Source: Planctomycetaceae bacterium UBA6894 (lineage in GTDB: Bacteria; Planctomycetota; Planctomycetia; Gemmatales; Gemmataceae). Taken from it: DNA of 7,212 bases. Shown here one piece after another: positions 1 to 6,500 of the stretch (within the stretch, counting starts at the first letter, position 1; each line of letters begins with the position of its first letter). A model generated the notes under the pieces. The model saw nothing but the letters and a program-made list of their open reading frames with translations. It was not told the DNA's origin and made no database searches. Position numbers and translations under genes: made by a program. The stretch spans positions 1 through 7,212 of the forward strand of contig DKBS01000191.1 in NCBI GenBank assembly GCA_002451275.1, read 5' to 3'.

Positions 1-28
1 GGAACAGCGCAGACAGTTCCACATTTTT
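1..28 (+). terminator. Possible intrinsic terminator cut by the window edge
   Basis: GGAAC at 1-5 pairs with GTTCC at 16-20 across a 10-nt loop, and a run of five T follows at 24-28. The visible stem is only 5 bp and may continue to the left outside the window. It would suit the end of an unseen plus-strand gene. If so, the open frame across it (bases 2-214) is not coding. The call is weak because the stem is short and the T run starts 3 nt after it. Confidence 0.25.
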
Positions 29-74
29 CCGCGGGGGGCCAAAGGGTGTGTACAGATCGGACATTTGGTCAGCG

Positions 75-122
75 GTGGTTCGGTGGCCCGCCCTGCTGGT
101 AAAGAACTGAGTGGTTCGGTGG
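75..122. repeat. 12-bp direct repeat, two copies 36 bp apart
   Basis: GTGGTTCGGTGG occurs at 75-86 and again at 111-122, identical in both copies. The 36-bp offset is a multiple of three, so in the open frame starting at base 2 it gives two similar peptide segments (GGSV and SGSV). It could equally be a pair of protein-binding sites in non-coding DNA. No function can be assigned from two copies. Confidence 0.6.
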
Positions 123-385
123 AAATGATCGGATTCATGGCGCAATTCCTTGCTGAGTTTGAATGGGAATGGGAGGCCTATCACCTTGGCTGCCGCATTC
201 CTTCCCCCAATCAATAACCGATAGTGTACAAATGTTCAAGACAAAGTGATTCACACTGGCCAAATATCTTGCCGTGGGCCCAGAATCTTCCTTCCACGCT
301 CTTCTTCGCAGGATGCCTGAAGGATTTTCGCGCCCTGGTGGTTGCTTGCGTGGGGGTGTGGGTTTGCTACCATCCTTTTCACGAT

Positions 386-402
386 CCGGGTCCCGCACCC
401 GG
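386..402. repeat. Perfect 6-bp hairpin in the leader of the isomerase gene
   Basis: CCGGGT at 386-391 and ACCCGG at 397-402 are perfect inverted repeats around a 5-nt loop. They lie 50 nt before the ATG at 453. No T run follows on either strand, so this is not an intrinsic terminator. It may be an mRNA leader stem-loop or an operator, or simply chance in GC-rich DNA. Confidence 0.5.
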
Positions 403-452
403 CACCTTGCACACACCCCCGTTCACCGGGAATTCCCAGGAGCCTTTTGCAT

Positions 453-1373
453 ATGTTGAGCCAAATAGCCAATCGTCGGTCTTTTTTGCAGACAGCGGGC
501 GCTGCCCTGATGGGTGGATTTGCGGTCTCTCGCCTGCCAGCGCTTGCGACGGTTGCGGAACCGTGGTTCAAAATCGGTCTGGCACAGTGGTCGCTGCACA
601 AGGCCTTCTTCGGCAAGACGCTGGATCCGATCAATTTTCCCAGCATCGCCAAGAAGGATTTCGGCCTTTCCGGTGTGGAATATGTGAACCAGTTTTACAA
701 GGGCAAGGCAGAGGATGAGGCCACTGGTAATGAGCTCTTGAAGCAGAGTAAGGACATGGGTGTGGAAAACATCCTGATCATGTGTGACGGCGAGGGAAAT
801 CTGGGGGATGCGGATGCCGAAAAGCGCAAACAGGCGGTGAAGAACCATCACAAGTGGGTGAATGCAGCCAAATTCCTGGGCTGCCATTCGATTCGTGTGA
901 ATGCCGCCTCTTCCGGCACCTATGAGGAACAATTGGGGCGGGCAGCAGAAGGCCTTGCCGCCTTGACCGAGTACGGCGACAGCCAGGGCATCAACGTGAT
1001 CGTGGAAAATCACGGCGGACTTTCGAGCAACGGTGCATGGCTGGCGGCGGTGATCAAAAAGGTGAACCACCCGCGCTGCGGTACCTTGCCCGATTTTGGT
1101 AATTTCAACCTGGGCAACGGCAAAACCTACGACCGTTACAAGGGTGTCGAGGAGTTGATGCCCTTTGCCAAAGGGGTGAGCGCGAAATCGCACGACTTCG
1201 ATGCCGAAGGGAACGAGAAACACACCGATTACAAGAAGATGCTGAACCTGGTGCGGAAAGCCGGCTACAAGGGCTGGGTGAGTGTGGAGTGGGAAGGCGG
1301 CAGCCTGTCGGAGCCCGAGGGCATCAAGGCCACCGTGAAGCTGCTGGAACGGGTACGGCAGGAAAACTCCTGA
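453..1373 (+). CDS. Tat-exported sugar phosphate isomerase/epimerase-like protein (xylose isomerase-like TIM barrel)
   Basis: This 306-residue protein belongs to the xylose isomerase-like TIM-barrel superfamily (AP_endonuc_2 type). The family includes sugar and hydroxypyruvate isomerases and epimerases that use a divalent metal held by Glu, Asp, His and Glu. Candidates for all four ligands are visible: E185 (VIVENHGG), D214 (LPDFGN), H247 (KSHDFD) and E279 (VSVEWEG). The N-terminus has a twin-arginine signal, R8-R9-S-F-L followed by a hydrophobic stretch, with a likely cleavage site after ALA at 30-32, so the enzyme probably acts in the periplasm. The start at 453 is chosen because the Tat motif sits at residues 7-13 and AGGAG (438-442) lies 10 nt upstream; the frame is open to 342, but that extension looks non-coding. 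The LRR gene follows after 85 bp. The actual substrate cannot be told from sequence. The family call is confident; enzymatic activity is inferred from the retained ligands. Confidence 0.9.
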   Translation: MLSQIANRRSFLQTAGAALMGGFAVSRLPALATVAEPWFKIGLAQWSLHKAFFGKTLDPINFPSIAKKDFGLSGVEYVNQFYKGKAEDEATGNELLKQSKDMGVENILIMCDGEGNLGDADAEKRKQAVKNHHKWVNAAKFLGCHSIRVNAASSGTYEEQLGRAAEGLAALTEYGDSQGINVIVENHGGLSSNGAWLAAVIKKVNHPRCGTLPDFGNFNLGNGKTYDRYKGVEELMPFAKGVSAKSHDFDAEGNEKHTDYKKMLNLVRKAGYKGWVSVEWEGGSLSEPEGIKATVKLLERVRQENS

Positions 1374-1458
1374 CCGCAGAAGGTCCATTCCGGGCGTGCA
1401 GGAATAGGGCCAGCCTGTCTTCTCACTGACTCTCAAAACGAACTGGAGTGAATGACCT

Positions 1459-2193
1459 ATGGTGCGCTCGGCATTGGTGTTTGTGTTTCTGGCCGGACTG
1501 ACCTCTTTGGCAGTCGTGGGCCAGGAGAAGGCTAAGCGGGATCCCGCCGAACAGAAGGCGATGGATACCCTTCGCGCCTCGGGAGCCCTGGTACTGGAAG
1601 TGGCCCAGAACGATCCCCGGCTGGAGGTGAGTTTCCTGCAGCCGGTGGAGAAGTTCGGGGCCGGTACCCTGGCTCCCCTGAAGGACATCAAGTCGCTGGT
1701 TTCCCTGAACCTGCGTGCCCAGCCAGTGAACGACGAGATCGCCGGCCAACTGGTACCCCTGACCTCACTGACGCGCCTGCACCTGGAAAAAACCAAGATC
1801 ACCGATGCCGCGCTGGTGCACCTGAAAGGGATGAAGGATCTGGAATACCTGAACCTTTACGAAACCCAGGTGAGCGACCAGGGCCTTTCGCACCTGGCCG
1901 AGCTGAAGAAGCTGAAGAATCTTTACCTTTGGCAGACCAAAGTGACCAAGGACGGGGCGAACAAGCTGAAGGAACAGTTGAAAGGCTGTGACGTGAATGT
2001 GGGCGTGGAGTTTGTGCCACTGCCCGAACCCAAGGACATGCCCAAGGAGCCGGCCAAGGACGCCAAGGCCAAGAAGGGCAAAGGCAAAAACAAGGATGGC
2101 AAGGACACATCCAAGGACGCCCCGAAAGATGCGGCCAAGGAGAAGGCCAAGGAAGCCGTGAAGGATGCCGCCAAGGAGAAAGCCAAGTCCTGA
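1459..2193 (+). CDS. Secreted leucine-rich-repeat protein with Lys/Ala-rich C-terminal tail
   Basis: This 244-residue protein is probably exported and binds a protein or surface partner through its LRRs; the partner is unknown. Residues 1-21 form a Sec-type signal peptide (short basic start, hydrophobic core VFVFLAGLTSLAVV, likely cleavage near G21/Q22). About four LRRs of roughly 24 residues span 74-170, with motifs such as SLVSLNL, SLTRLHLEKTKITD, DLEYLNLYETQVSD and KLKNLYLWQTKVT. The TKVTD-like phrasing matches LRRs that planctomycetes often attach to cytochrome-c-type domains, but no CxxCH haem motif is present here. Residues 191-244 are low-complexity, 19 of 54 being lysine, mixed with Ala, Asp and Glu. 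The segment DAAKEKAK occurs twice (224-231 and 236-243). TGGAGTGA at 1444-1451, with GGAG 10 nt before the ATG, supports the start. It ends just before a strong terminator and is probably co-transcribed with the preceding isomerase gene. Confidence 0.85.
   Translation: MVRSALVFVFLAGLTSLAVVGQEKAKRDPAEQKAMDTLRASGALVLEVAQNDPRLEVSFLQPVEKFGAGTLAPLKDIKSLVSLNLRAQPVNDEIAGQLVPLTSLTRLHLEKTKITDAALVHLKGMKDLEYLNLYETQVSDQGLSHLAELKKLKNLYLWQTKVTKDGANKLKEQLKGCDVNVGVEFVPLPEPKDMPKEPAKDAKAKKGKGKNKDGKDTSKDAPKDAAKEKAKEAVKDAAKEKAKS
2128..2187 (+). repeat. In-frame 24-nt direct repeat in the LRR gene tail
   Basis: Bases 2128-2151 and 2164-2187 both encode DAAKEKAK and differ at only two third-codon positions. The 36-nt offset keeps the frame. 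This looks like a recent 12-codon internal duplication in the lysine-rich tail, of the kind that makes such tails vary in length between strains. Confidence 0.75.
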
Positions 2194-2222
2194 TCCTTTG
2201 CTGAAAACGCATTTTGAGCGAG

Positions 2223-2255
2223 GCGGGCGGCCCGTTGTGGCCGCCCGCTTTTTTT
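2223..2255 (+). terminator. Strong intrinsic terminator after the LRR gene
   Basis: GCGGGCGGCC (2223-2232) pairs perfectly with GGCCGCCCGC (2239-2248) across a 6-nt loop, followed at once by seven T (2249-2255). The 10-bp all-GC stem begins 29 nt after the LRR stop codon. It should end the isomerase-LRR transcript and so implies that trpE has its own promoter in 2256-2372. A weak candidate there is TTGAAA at 2289-2294, but no convincing -10 box sits at the right distance. Confidence 0.93.
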
Positions 2256-2372
2256 GCCAGGGCCGCTGTGGCAGCAGATTTTCGACAATTGAAACCGATG
2301 GCTGTTCCGCTAGCCTAAAGAGAGCTGGGACAGGGTTTTGGCCCGGCCTCACCAGGTGTGGCAGGGCGGGTT

Positions 2373-2392
2373 GAACCGGCTGTCACCGGTTC
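2373..2392 (+). promoter_or_regulatory. Leader hairpin abutting the trpE ribosome binding site
   Basis: GAACCGG (2373-2379) pairs with CCGGTTC (2386-2392) across a 6-nt loop. The stem ends one base before the likely Shine-Dalgarno GGAG (2394-2397), which is 13 nt from the ATG, longer than usual. A stem this close to the SD could affect ribosome access. It is not a classical trp attenuator: no Trp-rich leader peptide or T-tailed terminator is visible between 2256 and 2410. A regulatory role is inference. Confidence 0.4.
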
Positions 2393-2410
2393 CGGAGTTG
2401 TTGCCCAGTC

Positions 2411-3922
2411 ATGCCCAGGTACTACCCGGATTTTGCCACATTCCAAGCCCTTTCGGCCCAGCCTGGCACCGGCTTGGTGCCGGTTTATCGCCAGGTCAGT
2501 TCCGACAGCCTGACCCCGGTGCTAGCTTTCCACCGGTTGGGGAATGCCCGCTGGTCGTTCCTTTTTGAAAGCGTGGTGGGTGGAGAGAAGCCGGGACGCT
2601 ACAGCTTTCTGGGTGCGGATCCCTTTTGCCGGTTTGTTGCCAAGGGAAACGCAGTCACCGTCACCCATGCCGACGGGCGGGAAGAAAAAAGCACGGTGGC
2701 CGATCCGTTGCGGGCCCTTGAGGAGCTGATCCAGAAACACAAGGCTCCCCACCTTCCCGGAATGCCGCGCTTTTTGGGCGGGGCAGTTGGACATGCCGGC
2801 TATGACACCGTGCGCTGGGTGGAGAGTCTGCCCGACGCGCCGAGGGACGACCGGGACCTGCCGGATCTGGCATTTGCGCTTTATGACCAGATGGTGGTTT
2901 TCGACCAGATCAACAAGACGGTTCTGGTGGTGGCCCATGCGCGGGTGGAAGGTGATTCCCGCGCCCAATACGAGCGGGCCTGCCGTCAGGTGGACGCGCT
3001 GGTGGACCGCATTCGGGATGGAGCCACCTTGCCAGTGGTGGACCTGGCCCCTCTGGGCGAGGTGACCGGGGATTACAAATCAACCTTCACCCGCGAGAAA
3101 TTCCACGAGGCCGTTGCGAAGGCCAAGGAATACATCCTGGCGGGTGACATCTTCCAGGTGGTGTTGAGCCAGCGTTTGGAGGCGATGACCCAGTCTTCAC
3201 CCTTCACCATCTACCGGGCGCTGCGGGTGGTGAACCCGAGCCCCTTTTTGTTTTTGCTGCGCGAGGGCGACCTGAGCCTGGTGGGCAGTTCGCCCGAGAT
3301 CATGACGCGCCTGGAGGACGGGGAACTGACCATCCGGCCGCTTGCGGGGACACGGCGCCGCGGGAAGGATTCCGCCGAGGATGAGCTTTTGGCGGCGGAA
3401 CTGCTGGCCGACCCGAAGGAGCGGGCGGAGCACATCATGCTGGTGGACCTTGGTCGCAATGATGTGGGGCTGGTGAGCGAGTTTGGCAGCGTGCGTTTGA
3501 AGGATGTGCTCACCGTGGAGCGCTACAGCCATGTGATGCACCTGTGCAGCACGGTGACGGGCAAACTGCGTCCGGGCATGAGCGCCCTGGACGCGCTGCG
3601 CGCCTGCCTGCCGGCAGGCACCCTTTCCGGCGCGCCCAAGGTGCGGGCCATGCAGATCATTGATGAGCTTGAGCCGGTGCGGCGGGGCCCCTACGGCGGT
3701 GCAGTAGGGTACGTGGATTTCTCGGGCAACATGGACACCTGCATCGCCCTGCGCACCTTGGTGCTGCGCGACGGCGTGGCGCACCTTCAGGCTGGCGCGG
3801 GCGTGGTGGCCGACAGCGTGCCGGAAAACGAATGGCAGGAAACCCTGAACAAAGCCCGAGGGTTGCTGCGCGCGCTGAAGCTTGCCGAGCAGATTGATCA
3901 CCCCGCCGCTCCGACGACCTGA
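2411..3922 (+). CDS. trpE: Anthranilate synthase component I
   Basis: TrpE converts chorismate to anthranilate, the first committed step of tryptophan synthesis, using ammonia supplied by the glutaminase subunit TrpG. The 503 residues are the usual length. The N-terminal domain (about 20-180) carries the tryptophan feedback-site motif LFESVVGGE (51-59), the counterpart of LLES; NPSPF (275-279) is the second part of that site. The chorismate-binding domain (about 225-490) shows RPLAGTRRRG (309-318), ERAEHIMLVDLGRND (337-351), SHVMHL (373-378), LPAGTLSGAPK (400-410), YGGAVGY (428-434) and PENEWQETLNKA (471-482). PAGTLSGAPK favours TrpE over PabB, whose usual form is nearer PGGSITGAPK. The protein should be cytoplasmic and, with the LFES motif present, tryptophan-inhibited. 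No trpG or other trp gene is in the window: a strong terminator precedes it and the next gene is convergent, so TrpG must be encoded elsewhere. The start is supported by GGAG 13 nt upstream and by the normal position of the PVYRQV motif. Confidence 0.96.
   Translation: MPRYYPDFATFQALSAQPGTGLVPVYRQVSSDSLTPVLAFHRLGNARWSFLFESVVGGEKPGRYSFLGADPFCRFVAKGNAVTVTHADGREEKSTVADPLRALEELIQKHKAPHLPGMPRFLGGAVGHAGYDTVRWVESLPDAPRDDRDLPDLAFALYDQMVVFDQINKTVLVVAHARVEGDSRAQYERACRQVDALVDRIRDGATLPVVDLAPLGEVTGDYKSTFTREKFHEAVAKAKEYILAGDIFQVVLSQRLEAMTQSSPFTIYRALRVVNPSPFLFLLREGDLSLVGSSPEIMTRLEDGELTIRPLAGTRRRGKDSAEDELLAAELLADPKERAEHIMLVDLGRNDVGLVSEFGSVRLKDVLTVERYSHVMHLCSTVTGKLRPGMSALDALRACLPAGTLSGAPKVRAMQIIDELEPVRRGPYGGAVGYVDFSGNMDTCIALRTLVLRDGVAHLQAGAGVVADSVPENEWQETLNKARGLLRALKLAEQIDHPAAPTT
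2465..2484 (+). repeat. Overlapping hairpins in trpE codons 19-25
   Basis: Two mutually exclusive perfect stems overlap: GGCACC (2465-2470) with GGTGCC (2476-2481), and ACCGGC (2468-2473) with GCCGGT (2479-2484). Both are 6 bp with 5-nt loops. The CCGGTT at 2480-2485 can also pair with AACCGG at 2374-2379 in the leader hairpin, giving an alternative long-range pairing that would enclose the SD and start codon. GC-rich coding sequence throws up such matches by chance, so a function is unproven. Confidence 0.4.
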
Positions 3923-4095
3923 TTTTCTTCCCATCATTCGCGGGCGTTCGTACCAACCCGGGTATGGCGCTTGGGCAAGTACGCATGGCTGGTGGGGCGC
4001 GATGCCGCGAGCGAAACGATCGTGAAGGACCAGCGTAATGAACGGATAAGTGGCCGTGGATGCCGTGCAGGTGCGGGCGGTGAGGTGAGCACGGT
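3923..4095. other. Convergent intergenic gap between trpE and the pseudokinase gene
   Basis: Both flanking genes end here, yet neither strand shows a stem followed by a T run. The best inverted repeat is a 4-bp CGCG pair (3998-4001 with 4006-4009) without a T tail. Termination of both transcripts may depend on Rho or on the transcripts colliding. No gene is supported in the gap. Confidence 0.5.
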
Positions 4096-6150
4096 TCAGA
4101 CCTTGCCCAAACGAAAAGGCTTTCCGGCCTTGTACAGCTTCAAGGCCTCCTGAAGGCGGTCTCGATCCTCGCCCTTAGATTTGGTGAGAGCCTTGAGAAC
4201 CCATCCGGCCGCGGTTTCGGTTTGCCCACAGGCGGCGTAGGCGGCCGCCACTGCCTCCAGAATCGGGGGATCATCCCACCCGGTGTCCTCCGCGGCCTTG
4301 CGACCTAGTTCCATCGCACGCTCGCTGTCACGGACGCTTTTCTCAGGAGCTGCCGCTAGGAGCAGGGCGGTTTGGGCCATGCTATTCGGGGTTGCCTCGA
4401 TTTCGAGTGCGTGATCCAAGTCCTCCAGAGCCAACTGGTACTCACCCGCCATTTGGCGCTGCCTGGCGCGGAGAAGCCAGGGCCACGCCAATCGGCCGAC
4501 CTGGTTGACCAGGTGATCACAATCCGATTCTGCCTCCACCGGCTTGTTGACCGCGAGGAGGTAATGAACCCGGACCTGCCGGGCGGAAACGCTGGCAGGG
4601 TCGGTGTTCAGGGCGACCTCCAAGTCGGCTTGGGCTTCCTCGTGCCTGTTGAGGTGGAGGTTGACCTCGGCCCGGAGGGCCAGGAGCCTAGCAAGACCCC
4701 CGGGTTTGCCGGACATGGCCTGGGTGACGGCGCTGTCCAGGTCATCGAGTGCGCGGGCGAACTGACCCATGGCCTGGTGGGATTTGGCCCGCGTTATGAG
4801 GGCCTCGACATTTTTGGGTTCCGCCTGGAGAAGGGTGTCGGAATCGGTGATTGCTTTGCCGTGATTGCCCTCGGCCGCGTGGGCCTTGGCCAGGCGAATC
4901 AAAACCTGGGGGGCGTTGGGCAAGGCCTTGGCGAGGACCTGGAGGTCGTGGAGCGCCTTCTTTACCCCTCCCCTAGCCAGCATGCAATCCACGCGCAACA
5001 GGGCTGCTGCTCCCATGCGCGGATTGATCTTGAGCGCCTTCTCGGCTGCGACCATGGCATCGCCCGGCCGACCCAGCTTGAACAGGGAATGGGCCAGTTT
5101 CAGCCAGAGTTCTGGGTTTGTGCCCGTGGCCTCCGCTTCCGCCTTCTGCTTTTTGACTTCCCCGTCCAACAAGTCGGGAAGGGCGGATGGTAGCGGTGTG
5201 GCGCCGCGCATATCGGCGCGGATGCCGTAGCCATCGCCAACCACGTTGGAAGCACCGCCGTTGGCACCCAGATTGCCTAGGCGGTCTGCGACAGGCTGAG
5301 CCATCAGGGGGCGCTCATGCGCCTCGGTGGAGATGAGCCGCATGACCAATTCGGAGAGGGCTGGTGGAACCCCCATGCGCAATTCGGGAGGAGTGCGCGG
5401 CTTGCGGGCCCGTTGTTGCTCTCGCAGTTCGGGTGCCTCGGTGGCGGCGTAGGGCATCTCCCCGGTCAGCAGCCAGTAGGCTAAGCAGCCGAGGGCATAC
5501 AGATCGGCCGAGGCGTCCCATGCGGCCCCGTCGAGCACCTCGGGCGGGGAGAAGGGAATCAGCGAGCGGGAGATTGGCGGGTACTGGCCACCCGAGCACA
5601 GGAACGCGCCGCTGAAACCGACCCAGGGAAATTGCGCAGATTTTCCATCAAGAGGAGCCCAAATATCTTCTGGAAGGATGGGGCCTGCCAGAATTTTGCC
5701 CTGATGAAAAAAAGAAAGTGCCAAGGAGGCCATGCGGATGACCTGGATCGCCTGAGGGATGGGGGCGCGGCCGTTTTTGGCAATCTGTTCCGTCAGCCAA
5801 ACGCCTGGGTGGAGTCGTCCCTGCGCCCATGGAACGCTGCCCTCGGCCCGACTCGCAAGGAACTGGACGGTTTCAGGGGGGGCCCCATCCCTGGATCGCG
5901 CAGCGAAAAGGTTGGACAGGATCGCGGCGGGATCGGCATGGAATGCCATCCAATCCTTACCAGGAATAAGGGCCGCCAGCAGGTGGGCCTGCGCGGCGTC
6001 CCGGGCGCGGAAGAGCCTTGTGGAACCCAAGATGCCGGCACGGGACCCGGCAGGATCTAGATTTTCCGTCGGACCCAGAACCTCGATCAAATCAGCGGGC
6101 AGGTCGATCAGTAACCCTGTCTGCGGCGGATTCGGTTGAGAAGAAGGCAT
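4096..6150 (-). CDS. Pseudokinase (degenerate Ser/Thr kinase fold) with C-terminal TPR array
   Basis: This 684-residue protein joins a degenerate Hanks-type kinase fold (about 15-292) to about eight or nine TPRs (about 345-660). The kinase fold is identified by its C-lobe: PPE at 202-204 in place of APE, then DASADLYALGCLAYWLLTG (212-230), matching the DxWxxG helix of bacterial PknB-like kinases, and the late Arg of HERP (278-281). The catalytic parts are lost. The VAIK segment reads LLAAL (57-61) with no lysine; the HRDLKPxN loop reads AGPILPED (155-162), lacking the catalytic Asp, Lys and Asn; DFG reads GFS (178-180); and there is no glycine-rich loop. Phosphotransfer is therefore unlikely, and a scaffold, sensor or ligand-binding role is inferred. 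Clear TPRs include PELWLKLAHSLFKLGRPGDA (346-365) and YQLALEDLDHALEI (571-584). No signal peptide or membrane helix is seen, so it should be cytoplasmic. The start at 6150 has GGGGG 8 nt upstream; the frame continues to an ATG at 6237 that has no SD, and that extension is Arg/Ser-rich. Confidence 0.85.
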   Translation of the reverse strand: MPSSQPNPPQTGLLIDLPADLIEVLGPTENLDPAGSRAGILGSTRLFRARDAAQAHLLAALIPGKDWMAFHADPAAILSNLFAARSRDGAPPETVQFLASRAEGSVPWAQGRLHPGVWLTEQIAKNGRAPIPQAIQVIRMASLALSFFHQGKILAGPILPEDIWAPLDGKSAQFPWVGFSGAFLCSGGQYPPISRSLIPFSPPEVLDGAAWDASADLYALGCLAYWLLTGEMPYAATEAPELREQQRARKPRTPPELRMGVPPALSELVMRLISTEAHERPLMAQPVADRLGNLGANGGASNVVGDGYGIRADMRGATPLPSALPDLLDGEVKKQKAEAEATGTNPELWLKLAHSLFKLGRPGDAMVAAEKALKINPRMGAAALLRVDCMLARGGVKKALHDLQVLAKALPNAPQVLIRLAKAHAAEGNHGKAITDSDTLLQAEPKNVEALITRAKSHQAMGQFARALDDLDSAVTQAMSGKPGGLARLLALRAEVNLHLNRHEEAQADLEVALNTDPASVSARQVRVHYLLAVNKPVEAESDCDHLVNQVGRLAWPWLLRARQRQMAGEYQLALEDLDHALEIEATPNSMAQTALLLAAAPEKSVRDSERAMELGRKAAEDTGWDDPPILEAVAAAYAACGQTETAAGWVLKALTKSKGEDRDRLQEALKLYKAGKPFRLGKV

Positions 6151-6500
6151 GATGGACACCCCCAGGTTGGAGTGTTCCCGCACCGAAGCGGAGCGGGTGG
6201 TAGGGCGGGACCTGGCGGTTGAAGGCCAGGAAAGCATATTTTCTTACGACAACCGGTTTGAAAACAATGAGAATTTTGGAACGGATCCACTTTTTGCGGA
6301 TCCGGTTCTTCGAAATAGGTTAAAAATTGGAATTATCGTTTCCACCACCCTGAAAGTGCGCCGTTTTCTATTGCAGTAAAGTTTCATTAGCCCGGAGAAA
6401 CGGGAAAAAGCAGGACTGCCATCCGGTGATTGCAATTTGGAGACCACGTAAAAATTTTGGGAAGCAAGATGTTCAGTAAAATGGAGCCAAGCGGGAAAAC
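6151..6500. other. AT-rich intergenic spacer upstream of the pseudokinase gene
   Basis: No gene is supported in these 350 bases. By hand count 49 of 120 bases in 6241-6360 are G or C, well below the flanking coding sequence. It should hold the leftward promoter of the pseudokinase gene and the 3' end of the tRNA transcript. An 8-bp perfect palindrome AACCGGTT lies at 6251-6258, 100 bp before the start codon, and a GGATCC-based inverted repeat at 6282-6304. On the minus strand GATAAT (6338-6333) resembles a -10 box but lacks a good -35 partner. No T-tailed stem follows the tRNA. Confidence 0.5.
6282..6304. repeat. 7-bp inverted repeat CGGATCC/GGATCCG
   Basis: CGGATCC (6282-6288) and GGATCCG (6298-6304) form a perfect 7-bp stem with a 9-nt loop containing five T. 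No T run follows the stem on either strand, so it is not a standard terminator. It lies 131 bp before the pseudokinase start codon and could be an operator or a leader stem-loop. Confidence 0.55.

Larger units (their letters stand above)
1..452. other. Left-edge region without a confident gene
   Basis: No recognisable gene is seen here. One plus-strand frame is open from base 2 to a TAA at 215-217 (71 codons, no stop), so it could be the 3' end of a gene that starts outside the window. Its translation is unfamiliar (it ends ...GCRIPSPNQ), and an open frame this short is not rare in GC-rich DNA. The frame of the downstream isomerase is also open upstream to 342, but that extension is proline/histidine/cysteine-rich and precedes a well-formed Tat signal, so it is read as non-coding. 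The stretch around 205-260 is AT-richer and would be a natural place for a promoter, but I cannot assign convincing -35/-10 boxes. Confidence 0.5.

Noticed and set aside
342..452. 37-codon upstream extension of the isomerase gene
   Set aside because: The Tat motif would be pushed to residues 44-50, and the extension is unlike any signal region. AGGAG correctly precedes the ATG at 453.
423..1802. 459-codon open frame on the minus strand
   Set aside because: It lies antisense to the isomerase gene and the first part of the LRR gene, both of which have clear family motifs, signal peptides and ribosome binding sites. The translation has no recognisable domain and looks like a GC-rich shadow frame.
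2298..2318. Short frame MAVPLA as a trp leader peptide
   Set aside because: It has no Trp codons and is not followed by an attenuator terminator before trpE.
3197..3937. 246-codon minus-strand frame over trpE
   Set aside because: The plus strand encodes an unmistakable TrpE C-terminal domain here; the antisense frame is rich in His, Gln and Arg as expected of a shadow.
3971..4153. 60-codon plus-strand frame starting with TTG in the convergent gap
   Set aside because: It has no ribosome binding site or recognisable product and runs into the 3' end of the pseudokinase gene on the other strand.
4372..5193. 273-codon open frame on the plus strand
   Set aside because: It is antisense to the TPR part of the pseudokinase protein. 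The minus-strand reading shows regular TPR repeats, while the plus-strand reading shows nothing recognisable.
6151..6237. 29-codon upstream extension of the pseudokinase gene
   Set aside because: The ATG at 6237 has no Shine-Dalgarno sequence and the extension is Arg/Ser-rich and uninformative; a G-rich SD-like stretch sits 8 nt before the ATG at 6150.
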